Of a DNA stretch of 64,000 nucleotides, positions 42,090 through 50,295 are shown one piece after another; position 1 is the stretch's first letter; each line of letters begins with the position of its first letter. The notes beneath the pieces are model-generated. The model saw only the letters and a program-made list of their open reading frames with translations. It did no database searches and was not told the DNA's origin. This DNA comes from Chryseobacterium sp. JM1 (lineage in GTDB: Bacteria; Bacteroidota; Bacteroidia; Flavobacteriales; Weeksellaceae): positions 62,001 to 126,000 of the forward strand of contig NZ_JPRN01000009.1 of the NCBI RefSeq assembly GCF_000737715.1. The letters are read 5' to 3'. The position numbers and the translations under genes were made by a program.

Positions 42090-43460
42090 TTAAACTTTTA
42101 TTTTTTTCCAAAATATAGTGTATCCGGCGACCCGGGTGGCTTCTAAACCGAAAGATTGTTTAGTGGCATTCTTAAAGTAAAAATCACCTGTAGTCCAATA
42201 GTCTGTTTTTGCAAAATCTGCATTAGGAAGGTCATAAACTGCTTTATTTTTTTCCTTTACCGTTTTGTGCGTATGAACTCCTTTATCACAGCCCTCATCA
42301 TGAACTGAGGTGTATGCAAGAGTTGAGCCTCTTCTTCCTGTCACCTTAGCTACAAATGAATCGTATAAGCTCTTGCTTATTTTTATATAATCATATTCAT
42401 CAAATTTATTATGACCATATTTTGTTTTACTGTCGGGTTTTAAGTCAGTATCAATACCCCACGCCAAAAAGTCTTCGCCGTCCCATTGTGTTGCATTATC
42501 CGTAGGATCAGTTTTCACATCATCTACATCCCTTAAAAGAGCATCAATAGCGCCTGCTCTGGAATGCAAAGATATGGTGTCTTTTTCCGTCGTTTTCATT
42601 TCAACCTTATCCTTGGCTTCTACACTAGAATAGCTGGAATTTAATAACTGAAACATTGTTTTTCCAACTCTTTTTGCTTCGTTATAATTGGTATGTGCTA
42701 TATACAGATATTCTTCTTTTTCTGTTGATAAGCCTTCGTGCTTAATAATGTTACAAACTTTCTGGAACTCGCTGTGGACAATGTTCAGCTTTTTAGGGCT
42801 CTTATAGATATCCTCTTCTGCTCCTTTTCCTTCACAGGCATATACATCTGTCTCATTTCCTTTTTTCTGGCCTTTTACGCTACCTTCATAAGTTCCGTTA
42901 TAATTATAGAAGTTGCCATTTATTTTTTCTTTCGATTCAGGCACTGGTGCTCCCGCTGCATCAATGGTCTCAGGCTGATGAATCTGTCCACTGTCAGTAA
43001 TGGTAATATTAACCCCTCCATAGGTGCAAGGAATGGTGCTTTTCTGCAACAGTACAAATTGATCCTGGGACAAATATGTACCCACATCCTGCCAGTCTCT
43101 TACATTCATAACAGAAGCACAAGGCGCCGCCATTTGTGGACTTTTTTTGCAGGTCCCCGTAAAAACAAGACTTTTAGGTCCTCTCTCTTTTATCGTTGCC
43201 GTTTTCTTTTCCTGTATAGTAGGGGTATCGAAGTTAACCTTCATTATTCCTTTGGGAATGGTACATAGTATACAATCCAAAGTAGCGGTATCTATAACTA
43301 CTTTCAGTCCGGCTTCTGCTTTGTCTTTTTCTTCATTTTCAGCACGTTTTCCCTCCATTTTCTGGCTATTGGCGGCCTTTATTTGATCGCTATCCTGTTC
43401 TGCAACCTGGTTTTGAGTCTCCGGAATGGCAGTTTCTATATCTGTACTTAACCTATCCAT
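42090..43460 (-). CDS. T6SS DUF4280 PAAR-like effector 3 with unknown C-terminal toxin
   Basis: The 456-residue protein begins with a charged leader (NSQKMEGKRAENEEKDKAEA) like the two other effectors, then a DUF4280 PAAR-like tip domain (about residues 55-165; DCILCTIPKGIMKVNFDTPT, MNVRDWQDVGTYLSQDQFVL, STIPCTYGGVNITITDSGQI). The rest (about 170-456) is a novel-looking region: KKLNIVHSEFQKVCNIIKHE, EYLYIAHTNYNEAKRVGKTM and a His-rich end (TSVHDEGCDKGVHTHKTVKE). It should sit on the VgrG tip and be delivered by T6SS. It shares leader sequence, order and length of tip domain with effectors 1 and 2 but the body differs. The toxin activity is unknown. Confidence 0.82.
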   Translation of the reverse strand: MDRLSTDIETAIPETQNQVAEQDSDQIKAANSQKMEGKRAENEEKDKAEAGLKVVIDTATLDCILCTIPKGIMKVNFDTPTIQEKKTATIKERGPKSLVFTGTCKKSPQMAAPCASVMNVRDWQDVGTYLSQDQFVLLQKSTIPCTYGGVNITITDSGQIHQPETIDAAGAPVPESKEKINGNFYNYNGTYEGSVKGQKKGNETDVYACEGKGAEEDIYKSPKKLNIVHSEFQKVCNIIKHEGLSTEKEEYLYIAHTNYNEAKRVGKTMFQLLNSSYSSVEAKDKVEMKTTEKDTISLHSRAGAIDALLRDVDDVKTDPTDNATQWDGEDFLAWGIDTDLKPDSKTKYGHNKFDEYDYIKISKSLYDSFVAKVTGRRGSTLAYTSVHDEGCDKGVHTHKTVKEKNKAVYDLPNADFAKTDYWTTGDFYFKNATKQSFGLEATRVAGYTIFWKKIKV

Positions 43461-43564
43461 AGTTATGAGTGTTTTAAAATGGTAATTCCTGTTACTGCTG
43501 AAAATTTCCTAGGATATTTTGGAAAAAAGATTAATATCACTTTTTCAACACAATCTACTCTTAT

Positions 43565-44428
43565 TTATTTGATAGTATTTTCATTTTTACTCCACCAATC
43601 CAGCCATCTTTTAGCGGCTTCCTGATAGGTGCAAATAATAAGTTTATTGTTTTCGATATAATAATTAAAGGTACTGTTAAAATTCTTTTCTACGGCATCA
43701 CTAAGTGTGCTTTGAATTGTAATTAATTCACCATCATTGGCAAGTTGGGTATTATTATCGCCAATATACTTTTTTACGCCTTCAGATAATTGAATTTTGC
43801 CTTCAGATGCTTGTACATAGGAATCCATTTCATCTTTTAAGTGGCTGTATTTAAATGTAAAAGTTGTCCCTGGGAAAATACCTTTTACATCTCCGCCTAC
43901 CGGTGCATTTGGAAGCTTGGAATGATTAAGGACCACAACAGCATTCTCTGCTACATTCTGCTTTCTACTTTGAGTTAAATTGACTATCATGGCATAAACT
44001 TCCTTTTGATGAATGGATTGGATAACTTTTGCATCTTCTTTCCTTTCATCACCAAATTCTCTTATATCAGGAACGGCATTTGAAACAATTTCAACTATCT
44101 TCTGATTTTCCGAGTCATCATTTAGTTGGTTCAATTTTCCAATGACATGGATATCCACTACTCTTTCTTCAGCAGCAGGATCCCAATCCATCGTACCCTG
44201 TTCTGTGTTTTTTTTACGGGACAAAATATTTTTAAGTTCAACAATTATTTTGCTTTTTTCTCCCGAAATATCTATATCATGTATTGCTTTTACTCTTGAA
44301 TGCAAATCATTTTGAGTATTCAAAATAAGCTGTATTAATTCTTTATTATCCATATTATTCTTTTTTACATCTTGCCCAAAACACGAAATTAAACATATAA
44401 ATGTCATGACTACCATTAGATTTTTCAT
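43565..44428 (-). CDS. Lipoprotein, putative immunity for PAAR-like effector 2
   Basis: The 287-residue protein has a leader ending in ICLISC, a lipobox. The first half of the mature part is helical and may contain HEAT-like helices (LKNILSRKKNTEQGTMDWDP, VVDIHVIGKLNQLNDDSENQ); a beta-rich half follows. It starts 10 bp after the stop of the 509-residue effector. Position and export make it the immunity candidate. No known family was recognised. Confidence 0.6.
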   Translation of the reverse strand: MKNLMVVMTFICLISCFGQDVKKNNMDNKELIQLILNTQNDLHSRVKAIHDIDISGEKSKIIVELKNILSRKKNTEQGTMDWDPAAEERVVDIHVIGKLNQLNDDSENQKIVEIVSNAVPDIREFGDERKEDAKVIQSIHQKEVYAMIVNLTQSRKQNVAENAVVVLNHSKLPNAPVGGDVKGIFPGTTFTFKYSHLKDEMDSYVQASEGKIQLSEGVKKYIGDNNTQLANDGELITIQSTLSDAVEKNFNSTFNYYIENNKLIICTYQEAAKRWLDWWSKNENTIK

Positions 44429-44438
44429 ATAAATAAAT

Positions 44439-45968
44439 TTAAGGTCCTGTATAATTATTTGGATGAGATATGGTCACTCTTGATCTTACTGAATCCCAGA
44501 TTTGTAAAATCCTTGTATTCCAGGTCTGGCTGCTTAAAATCAACGGTTCTGGAGGTGGTATAATTCCTTTGATATTCCCTCCTGCAATGTTAACAACCAG
44601 AAGAGTTGCTGGAACATCAAAATCAAGATGAATTCTGGATTCAAAATCTATATGCGTAAAGGTCCATGGCATGGCAGCATTTGCAGTACTGGAAGAAGGT
44701 TTATCCAGCAAAGTTGCGGTTTTTCCTCCATTCGAAATATTGTACACACCATCTGCATATCGGGGATTCATTCTAAGTCTGTCTAACGTCCAGGAAGGAT
44801 AATCACTTGTATGCGTTTGATTATAATCCATCACATTGGGTCTCGACATTCTTTTCGCATTATCCCAGTTCTCTCTGCCTCCTTTTTTCCATTGAACAAA
44901 CGTATACATTTCTGTAGTATTGGCTTCCTTAACAGTAAAATTCAGTTCAAAATGCTTTTTTTCGATACCGCCTTCATTGACATACCTGTTTATTGCTATT
45001 TGTAAACTTTGTAAATTATTGGAAACCTCAGCATCTGAAACTAGACTCTCTTCTTTCACAGTTGACGAATTCTGGAATGATAGCACTTTAAAGTATATCT
45101 TCATGGTCGTAAATTGACTCAAAGGTTGTCTCGCCAAATCCCGCCACCAATCCAAAGGCATTTTATAGGTAGCTTTTCCCGAACCATCCAGTTTCAACGT
45201 CCTATCTCCATGCGTATAGCTGCTGAATGCTTTCGCCACCACTCTGTCTTTTGGTAACTTGGTTTTATCCCAACTATTCCCTATTCCCACTGTATGGGCT
45301 AATAATCCCTGATCTACTTTTACCGCTTGGATATCTATCAGGTTATTAGGGATCCCATCCTCAATTTCAAATTCCAGTATAGGAAATCCGGACATTAGGG
45401 AACCACTTTTATCGAATACTACAGTATAGGAAGCCTGTTTGCCTTTTATTTTTATTTTTTTCTCATCTTCTACTACCGGCGCCCCCTTTGCATAAATACT
45501 TTCTGGCTCATTGATCTGCCCTGAAGTTACAAACTCTATCTTTCCGGTTTCAGGCGGTATATTACCTGGCATTTTGCCTATTCCAGGTAAGGTTGATTTT
45601 TTTAATAACACATAATTGTCCTGTACTTTTGCAGTTCCGAAATCCTGCCACGCTGTGAGGGATATCATCTTAAAGCCATCATAAAATGTAAAGTTGGGAA
45701 TCTGTTTTTCCACAACTGTTCCAGTAAGTTTTCCCTGTGTTGTAGGGACATCATTTAAAACTTTAAATTCACCCAAATGGGCATTGAATTTTATCTTTGC
45801 TCCATGTATTGCCAACAGCAATCCTTCTTCATTTTTATCTTTTTTCTCATTTTCGGAACGCTTTTCCTCCATTTTCTGGCTGTTTTCAGCTTTCGGATCC
45901 TTTGGTTGCTGCGAAGAATCCTGAGGTGGTCCGGCAGAGGAGTCATTTTCTGTATTTAACCTATCCAT
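44439..45968 (-). CDS. T6SS DUF4280 PAAR-like effector 2 with unknown C-terminal domain
   Basis: The first ~157 residues (charged leader, then DUF4280 tip: SLTAWQDFGTAKVQDNYVLL, STLPGIGKMPGNIPPETGKI) are almost identical to effector 1. The remaining ~350 residues are unrelated to it: first a beta-rich section (ASYTVVFDKSGSLMSGFPIL, GSGKATYKMPLDWWRDLARQ), then EMYTFVQWKKGGRENWDNAK and SDYPSWTLDRLRMNPRYADG. No known toxin motif was recognised. It should be carried on the VgrG tip. The DNA identity at the 5' end covers about 500 bp, including part of the leader. Confidence 0.83.
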   Translation of the reverse strand: MDRLNTENDSSAGPPQDSSQQPKDPKAENSQKMEEKRSENEKKDKNEEGLLLAIHGAKIKFNAHLGEFKVLNDVPTTQGKLTGTVVEKQIPNFTFYDGFKMISLTAWQDFGTAKVQDNYVLLKKSTLPGIGKMPGNIPPETGKIEFVTSGQINEPESIYAKGAPVVEDEKKIKIKGKQASYTVVFDKSGSLMSGFPILEFEIEDGIPNNLIDIQAVKVDQGLLAHTVGIGNSWDKTKLPKDRVVAKAFSSYTHGDRTLKLDGSGKATYKMPLDWWRDLARQPLSQFTTMKIYFKVLSFQNSSTVKEESLVSDAEVSNNLQSLQIAINRYVNEGGIEKKHFELNFTVKEANTTEMYTFVQWKKGGRENWDNAKRMSRPNVMDYNQTHTSDYPSWTLDRLRMNPRYADGVYNISNGGKTATLLDKPSSSTANAAMPWTFTHIDFESRIHLDFDVPATLLVVNIAGGNIKGIIPPPEPLILSSQTWNTRILQIWDSVRSRVTISHPNNYTGP

Positions 45969-45990
45969 AGTAATGAATGTTTTAAATGAT
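45481..45990 (-). repeat. Duplicated effector 5' module, copy A
   Basis: Nearly identical to 47476-47985 at a distance of 1995 bp. It covers the first ~157 codons of effector 2 and about 20 bp of leader. Only a few base differences are seen (e.g. in the CCCTGTGTTGTAGGGAC region versus CCCTGTGTGGTAGGAAC). Confidence 0.9.
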
Positions 45991-46007
45991 AATTGCTATT
46001 TCCAGAA

Positions 46008-46601
46008 TTATTTATCTTTCACAGCATTTAAATAAAGAAGAGCTTCTTCAGCTTCCATTTTTATTTTCAGATTTTCAGATTTTAGGTTAGTTTGGTAATT
46101 TAAAAACTGCTCTTCTATTTCTTCTTTTGAACCTTTATTAATTTTAAGATTAAATGTTCCGTTGTACGCTGTACTTTTTGGAGAACCTCCATCAGTCGTC
46201 ACAAATAAATCTAAAGCATAATTTATGGTCACCTCCCCTTCTTCCAGAAACTCAAAATATCTGTTTAAAAAATAAGTTACCTGATAAGATTTTCCTGCAG
46301 GAATTTTAATGGGTATTGAGCGTTCACTATCATTCCATTCCCTGTCTTTTATTTTTACTAAAGAAGACTGTGATTTAAAAGAAAGGTCATTAGGATTAGG
46401 ATAAAACAATAAAACACTAATATCCTGAGTGGAATTATTTGTAACGGTCAAAATAGAGGATACGACTCCATTCAGTAGATTCTTCTCATGACCTTGTGTC
46501 ATGCTGATATGTATAGTGTTGCTATTATTCATTTTAATATTATTTTGTGAAGCACATTGTGCATTGATGAATAAGATAATAATTATTATTAAGTTTTTCA
46601 T
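46008..46601 (-). CDS. Exported protein, putative immunity for PAAR-like effector 1
   Basis: The 197-residue protein has a leader (MKNLIIIIILFINAQC) that could be cleaved at Cys as a lipoprotein, though the lipobox (NAQC) is non-standard. The mature part is one Ig-like beta domain (NGVVSSILTVTNNSTQDISV, YFEFLEEGEVTINYALDLFV) with a helical tail. It starts 9 bp after the stop of the 450-residue effector. Immunity role inferred from position and export. Confidence 0.6.
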   Translation of the reverse strand: MKNLIIIIILFINAQCASQNNIKMNNSNTIHISMTQGHEKNLLNGVVSSILTVTNNSTQDISVLLFYPNPNDLSFKSQSSLVKIKDREWNDSERSIPIKIPAGKSYQVTYFLNRYFEFLEEGEVTINYALDLFVTTDGGSPKSTAYNGTFNLKINKGSKEEIEEQFLNYQTNLKSENLKIKMEAEEALLYLNAVKDK

Positions 46602-46610
46602 AATCTTTTT

Positions 46611-47963
46611 TTATGGTAAACTATGCTCAAGGCTTACTACGTTTGCATTTCCCGCACCGGTTATAAATCCATTGATCGTAACTGCTGCTCCTATTTTTTT
46701 AGTTCTGTGTTTCCACTGAGGAGCTGTTGCTGTCCCTGAATTAAATACCTCATGAATTCTTTGAAAACCTGAATTTGGGTGAACAATATCATTAGCACCA
46801 CAGCATTTACATTTATATATGCATAGTTGGTTGGCCTCTGTAATTCCTGGCTTACCTAAAGTAATACCAGCTCTTGAAATTGAATGGGTATCCTGAGTCA
46901 ACTGATCTCCCGGCAGGTATCCTGAATTACTTGCAGCCCCACCTCTTGGTTGAAAAGGAGGACTGTCATTTTTTCCTACATAATCTACCACTTCTTTGAT
47001 TTCTATTTCTTTCAAATCTGCAAAAACACCGTTATCTGAACTCCATCCATCCTGAACAATGACACCCAATCTGGCAGATGTATATACTTCACCCGCATAC
47101 GTATCAGTATAATTAATAGGATGGCAACATACCGTAAAACCTGGTGAAGTAGCCTTTACAACACCTGCTACTTTAGCTTCAATTTTAAGCTGTCCGCCAT
47201 GCCCCGGGTTTGTCTTGGCGGTTCCCTTGATAATTACTGTAGTGGTAGCTGTAATAGTAGAAGGTGTAACACTGGCATTCCCGTTGTCTGCATTTGAATT
47301 TATAATTGATAAGTCCACAGAACCTGTTCCTGTTACTGTAACTTCCACTTCATAGGTTTTATTTAAAGGAACACTGTCTGGCATCCCTGCTACTACTGAT
47401 GCATTTTTTTCTACATATGGATTTCCCCTGATTACGTTGCCAATACTTACTGAAACAGGAGGCGGAGGTGCCGGCGCACCTTTCGCATCAACACTTTCTG
47501 GCTCATTGATCTGCCCTGAAGTTACAAACTCTATCTTTCCGGTTTCAGGCGGTATATTACCTGGCATTTTGCCTATTCCAGGTAAGGTTGATTTTTTTAA
47601 TAACACATAATTGTCCTGTACTTTTGCAGTTCCGAAATCCTGCCACGCTGTGAGGGATATCATCTTAAAGCCATCATAAAATGTAAAGTTGGGAATCTGT
47701 TTTTCCACAACTGTTCCAGTAAGTTTTCCCTGTGTGGTAGGAACATCATTTAAAACTTTAAATTCACCCAAATGGGCATTGAATTTTATCTTTGCTCCAT
47801 GTATTGCCAACAGCAATCCTTCTTCATTTTTATCTTTTTTCTCATTTTCGGAACGCTTTTCCTCCATTTTCTGGCTGTTTTCAGCTTTCGGATCCTTTGG
47901 TTGCTGAGAAGAATCCTGAGGTGGTCCGGCAGAGGAGTCATTTTCTGTATTTAACCTATCCAT
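46611..47963 (-). CDS. T6SS DUF4280 PAAR-like effector 1 with Ig-like and Cys-rich C-terminal domains
   Basis: The first ~157 residues match effector 2. A Pro-rich hinge (GAPAPPPPVSVS) leads to an Ig-like domain (about 170-270; LNKTYEVEVTVTGTGSVDLS, HGGQLKIEAKVAGVVKATSP) and then a Cys-bearing end: CCHPINYTDTYAGEVYTSAR, CIYKCKCCGANDIVHPNSGF, QRIHEVFN. The clustered Cys/His pairs suggest a metal site or disulfides in the toxin. It begins inside the end of the 234-residue unknown gene (13-bp overlap), so it is translationally coupled to it. No known toxin family was recognised. Confidence 0.83.
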   Translation of the reverse strand: MDRLNTENDSSAGPPQDSSQQPKDPKAENSQKMEEKRSENEKKDKNEEGLLLAIHGAKIKFNAHLGEFKVLNDVPTTQGKLTGTVVEKQIPNFTFYDGFKMISLTAWQDFGTAKVQDNYVLLKKSTLPGIGKMPGNIPPETGKIEFVTSGQINEPESVDAKGAPAPPPPVSVSIGNVIRGNPYVEKNASVVAGMPDSVPLNKTYEVEVTVTGTGSVDLSIINSNADNGNASVTPSTITATTTVIIKGTAKTNPGHGGQLKIEAKVAGVVKATSPGFTVCCHPINYTDTYAGEVYTSARLGVIVQDGWSSDNGVFADLKEIEIKEVVDYVGKNDSPPFQPRGGAASNSGYLPGDQLTQDTHSISRAGITLGKPGITEANQLCIYKCKCCGANDIVHPNSGFQRIHEVFNSGTATAPQWKHRTKKIGAAVTINGFITGAGNANVVSLEHSLP

Positions 47964-47985
47964 AGCAATGAATGTTTTAAATGGG
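47476..47985 (-). repeat. Duplicated effector 5' module, copy B
   Basis: Partner of copy A, covering the start of effector 1. Sequence identity falls away sharply on both sides, which marks the edges of a duplication or recombination. Confidence 0.9.
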
Positions 47986-48655
47986 TATTATCTTTTTTGA
48001 TTTCCGTAAAACCTTCTTCATTGTGACCTTCTCTGAATACAAACAAGCCTCTGAAATGGTCAATCCCAGCTGGTTCCGGATCTTCAGCAGCAGTTGTTAG
48101 AATTATTTTATCTCCGTCTCTCACAGGAGTAATAATTTCTGTAAACCCTTCAGAAGATACTCTCTTTATTTTTGTATCTAATGGCTGCAATAAGCCATTG
48201 AAAAGCAGTCCAAACATATTGTAACCTTCCAGAAAACTGATCAGCCGGCTTTCCTCTTCAAGCACACTGCTTATCTGACTGAAATAATTATTTATGGCTT
48301 CACCTTCATGGTTTTCCGAAAGCCTGGCAGCTAATTTCATCCATCTTAAGCGAAGAAAATCAAGGTTATTAATTTCAACAATATGTCCATTTTTATCAAC
48401 TGCTAATTCCAGCTCATCAAACAAATAACTGATTTGTTTTAAAAATTTCCCCATTGCATTATCATCGTTTGAAAAATTGAAATCAACCACTAGAACATGA
48501 TATTTGAAATAGTCTTTTTCATTCCCTAAATAATAAACCTCAGCTACTCTCACATAACTTTTTTCTGTCCGGTAAGAAGTATCAGGATTAGAAACAACTA
48601 TCGTTTCCAATCTATACGTTTTGCTGAAATTCTTTAGAGGATGTTCCAATATCAA
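47951..48655 (-). CDS. T6SS-island protein of unknown function, probable adaptor or chaperone
   Basis: The 234-residue protein has no signal peptide and a mixed alpha/beta composition (SYVRVAEVYYLGNEKDYFKY, HVLVVDFNFSNDDNAMGKFL). It lies between the lipase effector and the first PAAR-like effector and overlaps the latter by 13 bp. Placement directly before tip-bound effectors is typical of T6SS adaptors that load effectors on VgrG or PAAR proteins. I recognise no family; the adaptor role is inferred. Confidence 0.65.
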   Translation of the reverse strand: MILEHPLKNFSKTYRLETIVVSNPDTSYRTEKSYVRVAEVYYLGNEKDYFKYHVLVVDFNFSNDDNAMGKFLKQISYLFDELELAVDKNGHIVEINNLDFLRLRWMKLAARLSENHEGEAINNYFSQISSVLEEESRLISFLEGYNMFGLLFNGLLQPLDTKIKRVSSEGFTEIITPVRDGDKIILTTAAEDPEPAGIDHFRGLFVFREGHNEEGFTEIKKDNTHLKHSLLWIG

Positions 48656-48667
48656 TTTGTTTCTGGG

Positions 48668-50293
48668 TTAAAACTCCATTCTTCTCCGGTCATCCGTTGG
48701 TGAATAAGCAAGACTGTCCATTAACGTATTAATTTTTGCAGATCGGTGCAGATATTTGTTTTTAAGCTTTCGAAGAAGATAATCTGATTTATAAGCAGTC
48801 ACCACTATCTCTTCTAACTGTATTGCCGCTACCGGATTCTGAACAGGAGTTTCAGAGGTTGTCTCAACTGGGCTTTCTTCCTCAACTTCTGGTTCTTCTT
48901 CGTGTTTGAAATTTCCCTTAAGCGTCCACCTTTCATTTTTTTCTATAATGTGATCTTTCATATAGGCTTTTACCTCATCCAGGAAAGTATCATTCAAAGC
49001 ATAATCTGCCATGACTTTGGAGTATAACAGGTAATTATTATCTTCATTAAGATAAGGCAAGGCATAATCACACATAAAATGAAGCGGAATAAAACTGTAT
49101 CCTCTATACAGATAACGGGTTCCGGTAAGTGTATATTTCCAATGGGCTTCAATAGCTAACTGTTCTTTTTTAAACCAGCCCTGCTCGATGAGTTCATCCC
49201 TAAAAGCATCCAACGAGCCTGAAAAATAAGCCTTTTCAAGCCAGACATATTCCCTTTCCGTCACTCCTTCTACAGGATCCGGCTGATAGCCGCTTTGACT
49301 GAGTTCTGCTGATGACATTACATCATGGTTATAACTTCCTCCCACATCGCTATGCACTCCCGGAAAATTTCTTTCTATGCCTGTTTTAAGATCTACAGGC
49401 AGAAATCTTGAGAGAGAAAAGTTTTCTCTATGTTCGTCTGCTGCTGTAAAATGCACTGCCTTTCTTGGGGAACCCAGCTGATGCAGGTGTAGTTCACCCA
49501 CTTTTTTCCTGAAATTCGGAATTAGAAGACAGGTAGGATCATAAGAAGCTACCGTATCATAAATCCCTATAAATCGAACATTCACGGTCATGGAATCTAC
49601 CAGTTCACGGGATAATCCCGCCTGCAAAAGCGCAGTACCGAAATGTCCAAATTCAGGAAGTTTGCCATCTTTCACCCAGGATTTGTCTATGGACATGAAT
49701 TCACTGGTCTCATGGTCTACGTCAATTCTTGATGCACCCTGTACAGGTGGATAATAGGCTTTTGGCGCATACGTTCCCATCTGTAAATTATAGGCAAAAT
49801 TTCTCGCTGCCGCTGCACCACGGCTAAATCCAAAAATATCAACAATTAATTCAATCGATTCTGTATCTTTTTTCTTTAAATCAACAACTTTTCTTGCTAA
49901 AGCTTGAGATCCATTTCTTACCTTTCCTACTACTCCCGTTTTTCCACGGCCATATTTAAAGCCTCCCCCCTCATCATCTGCTTTATCAATGGTAGCTATA
50001 CCTTCGACATAAATTGAATAATTTGCTCTCTCGGTACACATATACTTTCTGGCAACGTTGGTAAAATCATTACCAAAACTATTGTCATCTTTAGCATATT
50101 TTTCAAAAATCTTTCTTTCTTCTTCTGATGCTGAAATATTGCGAAACTCACCCTTGCCCTGAACCTTTTTACGTATCTCGGTGTTTTTCAGATTATTTCT
50201 GGTTCCATCAAAGAATATTCCACAGGTAATTTTTAAAGTTCCCGGTGGATCTGGCAACGGATTGCCCGTATTGTAAACAAAGGTTTTACCCAT
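48668..50293 (-). CDS. DUF2235 T6SS lipase effector (Tle1-like phospholipase)
   Basis: The 541-residue protein has the DUF2235 alpha/beta-hydrolase domain: ITCGIFFDGTRNN at the start (FDGTxNN motif), nucleophile motif DIFGFSRGAAAARNFA with Ser157, a candidate Asp at IGIYDTVASYDP (Asp246), and NFPGVHSDVGGSY (His314, Asp316). The C-terminal region carries a Pro/Glu-rich linker (EEEPEVEEESPVETTSETPV). Tle1-type enzymes hydrolyse membrane phospholipids of target bacteria when delivered by T6SS. It follows a DUF2931 lipoprotein gene by 2 bp, which should protect the producer. Confidence 0.9.
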   Translation of the reverse strand: MGKTFVYNTGNPLPDPPGTLKITCGIFFDGTRNNLKNTEIRKKVQGKGEFRNISASEEERKIFEKYAKDDNSFGNDFTNVARKYMCTERANYSIYVEGIATIDKADDEGGGFKYGRGKTGVVGKVRNGSQALARKVVDLKKKDTESIELIVDIFGFSRGAAAARNFAYNLQMGTYAPKAYYPPVQGASRIDVDHETSEFMSIDKSWVKDGKLPEFGHFGTALLQAGLSRELVDSMTVNVRFIGIYDTVASYDPTCLLIPNFRKKVGELHLHQLGSPRKAVHFTAADEHRENFSLSRFLPVDLKTGIERNFPGVHSDVGGSYNHDVMSSAELSQSGYQPDPVEGVTEREYVWLEKAYFSGSLDAFRDELIEQGWFKKEQLAIEAHWKYTLTGTRYLYRGYSFIPLHFMCDYALPYLNEDNNYLLYSKVMADYALNDTFLDEVKAYMKDHIIEKNERWTLKGNFKHEEEPEVEEESPVETTSETPVQNPVAAIQLEEIVVTAYKSDYLLRKLKNKYLHRSAKINTLMDSLAYSPTDDRRRMEF

Positions 50294-50295
50294 GG

